Source: Colletotrichum lupini
Taxonomy: Eukaryota; Ascomycota; Sordariomycetes; Glomerellales; Glomerellaceae
Assembly: GCF_023278565.1 (NCBI RefSeq)
Contig: NC_064673.1
Span: 248,001 to 312,000 of the forward strand
DNA: 64,000 nt
Direction of reading: 5' to 3'
Below are positions 60,824-64,000 of this stretch, in pieces; position 1 is the first letter of the stretch, and each line of letters starts with the position of its first letter. Both the position numbers and the translations under genes were made by a program. Under the pieces are notes generated by a model. That model searched no databases, had not been told where the DNA came from, and saw only the letters and a list, made by a program, of their open reading frames with translations.

Positions 60824-62619
60824 ATGCAAACCAACAGATTCCTCCTCCCTCTTCGCCAACACGCAAGAGTCTCTTCTCTACTCCGACAAACGACACAAAA
60901 GAATCCATTTTCGTATAGCGCACGAGCCATGGCCGACTACAAGCTCAAGTCCGTCTCCTCGCTGTCACTCAAGCCGGGAGACAAGCAGGAGGTTGAAGTC
61001 GAGGGAATCGAGGGCGCAAAGGTCCTCCTCCTCAACGCCGGCGGCAGTATACAGGCTGTTGGCCCCAAATGCACCCACTTTGGCGCACCACTCGTAAAGG
61101 GAGTCTTGACCACCTCTGGTCGCTTGACATGTCCCTGGCACGGAGGTATCTATCCTCTCCCACGTTGGCTACATTGCACTTCACTGACACGCATGCAGCT
61201 TGCTTTAATGCCAAAACTGGCGACGTTGAGGATGCCCCTGCTCTCGACGCCCTTCCCGTCTTCAAGGTCACCGAGCGCGACGGCGCAGTCTACATTTCTG
61301 GCGAAGAGGCCGCGATCAAGGGCGGTCGCCGCAAGCCCAACTTCAAGTGCAATGCCGCTGGTGGTGCCGACCAAGAAAAGGTGGTCATTGTTGGTGGAGG
61401 TTCTGGTGCTCTCGGAGCTGTTGAGGGTCTGCGCAACGGTGGCTACGACGGTCCCTTGACCATCATCTCCTCTGAAGGCTACTTCCCCATAGATCGCACA
61501 AAGCTGTCCAAGGCTCTCCTGACCGACGTCAACGCCCTGCAATGGCGCGACGAGGCCTGGTATAAGAGTGGCTCCGTCGACTGGGTCGCCGACGAGGTAA
61601 CCGACGTTGACTTCTCTGACCGCAAGGTCACCACCAAGAAGGGCGACAGCGTCCCCTATACCAAGCTCATCTTGGCCACCGGCGGTACGCCCAGAAACCT
61701 GCCCCTCCAAGGGTTCAAGGTGTTGGGCAACATCTTCACCCTCAGAACTGCCCACGACACGCAAAAGATTGTCAAGGCCATTGGCGACAAGGGCAAGAAA
61801 ATTGTCATTGTCGGATCCTCCTTCATCGGTATGGAGGTTGCCAACGCCACCGCCAAGGAGAACACAGTCACCGTCATCGGTATGGAAACGGTTCCTCTGG
61901 AGAGGGTTCTTGGCGAGAAGATTGGCGCTGGCATCCAGAAGAGCCTGGAAAAGAATGGCGTCAAGTTCCACATGAATGCTGGCGTTGACAAGGCAGAGCC
62001 ATCAGCCACGGACGCTGCCAATGTTGGCGCGGTATACCTCAAGGATGGCACCAAACTCGAGGCTGATCTAGTCATTCTCGGTGTTGGTGTCGCCCCCGCT
62101 ACTGAATTCCTGAGGGAGAACAAGGTCATCAGATTGGAGGACGATGGCTCGATCAAGACCAATGAGAACTTTGAGATCGTTGGTCTCAAGGACGTGTACG
62201 CCATTGGTGATATCGCAACATACCCCTACCACGGTCCTGGAGGCGACGGCCGGTACACTCGCATTGAGCACTGGAATGTCGCCCAGAACGCTGGTCGCTC
62301 CGTTGCAAACAACATCATCAACTCAGCCGTCAAGACGCCGCACTTCATCCCCGTCTTTTGGTCCGCACTGGGCTCACAGCTGAGATACTGCGGTAACACC
62401 GTCGGCGGATGGGACGATGTCGTGATTCAAGGCAATGTGGAAGAGTCGGCTTTTGCTGCGTACTACACAAACGGCGAGACGGTTGTCGCTATGGCCTCCA
62501 TGGGTAAGGACCCTGCCATGGTTCAGTCAGCCGAGTTGATGTCGCTCGGAAAGATGCCTTCGAAATCGGAGCTGGCCAAGGGTCTCGACATTACCACTAT
62601 CGGTCCGTTGGAGGCATGA
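60824..62619 (+). CDS. Rieske-domain AIF-like FAD oxidoreductase (AIFM3 type)
   Basis: Two exons (60824-61145, 61199-62619) give 580 residues. A Rieske [2Fe-2S] domain comes first, with ligands Cys83, His85, Cys103 and His106 (CTHFGAPL, CPWHG). A pyridine nucleotide-disulphide oxidoreductase domain follows: VVIVGGGSGALGAVE binds FAD, IVIVGSSFIGMEVANA binds NAD(P)H, and DVYAIGDIA is the second FAD motif. This order is that of AIFM3/AIFL proteins. The first ATG adds a 35-residue Arg/Ser/Gln-rich leader without acidic residues, resembling a mitochondrial presequence. The second ATG at 60929 sits in a stronger context (GCCATGG) and would give a 545-residue form without it. The only intron separates the two halves of the second Rieske motif. 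The electron acceptor is unknown. Confidence 0.92.
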
Positions 62620-63185
62620 TTTTGTAAACAGGACTTTTATGCTTGTTCGGGTGTACACGGGAGGGATGTAGGACGTAATCTATGGCGTAATTAGGTAGGC
62701 TTCAAGGCATGCAATGAGCACACAATTCAAGGAATTCAATTAACAAGGGGTGTTTGTGATATTTCCACAGCAAAGATGGATGCCGTGCCCGCGAAGTATG
62801 AAAACCCGTTGAGTAAGCCGGCGGGACAATTGCTAGTGGATCTGTGTGGACGGTGAGAACTAGTGAGGGACACTCGGGACCGAGCGCTGTGTTTGTACCC
62901 GAGATGACCGGTGTGGGGCGGTGGCTGCGTTTCCGGCCACGCCAGGACCAGCGGAGCCGGGCAAGTGCGGAGCTTGCAAACCACCGCCGTCGACGCCGTC
63001 ACAATGGCGCGGGACTGAAATGCCAAATGTATAAAGACCTCATCATGCATCTCGTACACAAGTTTGGATGGACGGTCGAACCACACTACGCTTTTCATCC
63101 AATCTTACCTTGAGCCTGGAGACTTTACTTTTTGTTATTGACTTACACCGGTCGGCACATCAACCAACACCAAAATCAACACACA
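62620..63185. other. Intergenic region
   Basis: A 566-nt spacer between two genes in the same direction. ATGTATAAAG at about 63026 is a possible TATA element about 155 nt before the monooxygenase ATG. No gene is seen. Confidence 0.5.
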
Positions 63186-64000
63186 ATGACGACGCAAACT
63201 CAAGCACCCGTGATAATCATAGGCGGCAGCCTAGTAGGCCTCGCCAGCGCCCTCTTCCTCTCCGCCCGCGACGTCCCCGTCATCCTATTCGAGCGCCACA
63301 CCTCGAGCTCCCCGCACCCGCGCGCCATCGGGTACACCTCGCGCACGCTGGAACTCTTGCAGACTGTCGGCATCTCCCCTGATCAGCTGAAAGTCGGATC
63401 CGGTCCGCCGGGCGGGAAACCTCGTCGGGTGAAGGTCAAGAGTCTGGCGGGGGAGTGGGCCGATGAGCAGCTCTGGAATAACAACGCCAACAAGGAGAAC
63501 GGTGCTGGCCCGAAGGGCGAGACCAAAAAACCTGGATCTGGTTCCGGTGGACCCCCGCCGCAGCAGAAAGGAGGCAAAGTCTATGCTCCCATCATGGGCA
63601 CGGCGATCGCCCAAGACAGACTTGAACCCATCCTCCGCAAACGCGCCGTCGAGCTAGGCGCGGATCTCAGGCTCGGGTGGAAGATGACGTCCTGGAGCCA
63701 GTCAACGGACGGCGTACGCGTCACGGCCGTCAACAGAGAATCAGGGGAGGAAGTAACCGTCGAAGGATCGTACATTGTCGCCTGCGACGGCGCGCGGAGC
63801 ATCTTCCGCGAGGGCCTGAGGATCGGGACGACGGGCGTGGGACACTTGCGGAGTCTGTGCAGCGTCATGTTCCGGTGCGCGCCGATTGAGAAGTTTCTGG
63901 AGCGCGGATTCGTGCAGTTCTCGATCGAGGGGCGCGAAGACGGGTTTGAGGCGTTTCTGGTGAGTTATCACGATGGGAGGTGGGCGTTGATGTGGAATGC
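63186..64000 (+). CDS. FAD-dependent monooxygenase, aromatic hydroxylase type (partial, runs off edge)
   Basis: The ATG at 63186 opens a frame of 271 residues that is still open at the window end. The N-terminus has the FAD-binding fold VIIIGGSLVGLASALFLSAR with the acidic end of strand 2 in FERH. GTAIAQDRLEPILRKRA and the DG motif YIVACDGARS mark the PheA/TfdB/PHBH-like group (FAD_binding_3). These enzymes hydroxylate phenols or tailor polyketides using NAD(P)H and oxygen. A low-complexity insert rich in Gly, Pro, Lys and Asn (about residues 92-135) separates the FAD motif from the next block. No intron is needed in the visible part. The substrate cannot be stated; possible roles are phenolic catabolism with the nearby oxidoreductases, or secondary metabolism beyond the edge. 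Confidence 0.88.
   Translation, partial: MTTQTQAPVIIIGGSLVGLASALFLSARDVPVILFERHTSSSPHPRAIGYTSRTLELLQTVGISPDQLKVGSGPPGGKPRRVKVKSLAGEWADEQLWNNNANKENGAGPKGETKKPGSGSGGPPPQQKGGKVYAPIMGTAIAQDRLEPILRKRAVELGADLRLGWKMTSWSQSTDGVRVTAVNRESGEEVTVEGSYIVACDGARSIFREGLRIGTTGVGHLRSLCSVMFRCAPIEKFLERGFVQFSIEGREDGFEAFLVSYHDGRWALMWN

Noticed and set aside
1..64000. CRISPR arrays, bacterial operons, riboswitches or Shine-Dalgarno sites
   Set aside because: The window is fungal nuclear DNA with spliced genes; no regularly spaced repeats were seen.

Overview
This window is nuclear DNA of a filamentous ascomycete (Pezizomycotina), most likely a Sordariomycete. The genes have short GT-AG introns of about 47-130 nt with CTAAC or CTGAC branch sites. 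Families typical of such fungi are present: AA9 polysaccharide monooxygenases, a tannase/feruloyl-esterase, a Zn2Cys6 regulator, an SRAP protein and an ergosterol acyltransferase. I cannot name the genus. I rebuilt exon structures by hand from splice signals and frame continuity. All positions are read from the sequence; functions come from family knowledge.

Left part (1-24.4 kb), mainly housekeeping genes: an SR-type splicing factor (2559-3894, -), a sterol O-acyltransferase (6303-8747, +), fimbrin (9116-11314, -), a small RING-like/ankyrin-like protein (13718-14544, +), a DDHD phospholipase (14713-17983, -) and the RNA polymerase III largest subunit (19862-24401, +). Neighbours are mostly convergent or divergent, with 0.4-2.4 kb spacers.

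Middle part (25-48 kb), accessory: a secreted tannase/feruloyl esterase-like gene with one in-frame TAG (25097-26779, +), an SRAP abasic-site repair protein (27101-28407, +), a bZIP factor (34304-35222, +), a divergent pair of AA9 monooxygenases (35839-37317, - and 39893-40881, +) and a hexose transporter (45955-47717, +). Two gene-poor stretches (28.4-34.3 kb and 40.9-46.0 kb) flank the bZIP/AA9 block. Together these genes suggest plant cell-wall breakdown and sugar uptake.

Right part (49-64 kb), oxidoreductase-rich: a short hypothetical gene (49003-49305), a zinc alcohol/formaldehyde-type dehydrogenase (49957-51441, -), a KDEL-tailed secretory protein (53123-54041, +), an old-yellow-enzyme-type flavin oxidoreductase (55205-56705, +), a Zn2Cys6 regulator (57391-59526, +), a Rieske/AIF-like flavoprotein with a likely mitochondrial presequence (60824-62619, +) and a FAD monooxygenase cut by the window edge (63186-64000, +). 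A perfect 20-bp inverted repeat made of CCACGG/CCGTGG half-sites lies upstream of the flavin oxidoreductase gene. No tRNA, rRNA, CRISPR array or intact transposon was found. I found no convincing wholly new system. The best leads are the interrupted esterase, the possible dual start of the AIF-like protein, the duplicated PCNA-like motifs in the SRAP protein, the altered FYxDWWN motif in the acyltransferase, the KDEL protein of unknown function and the inverted repeat.
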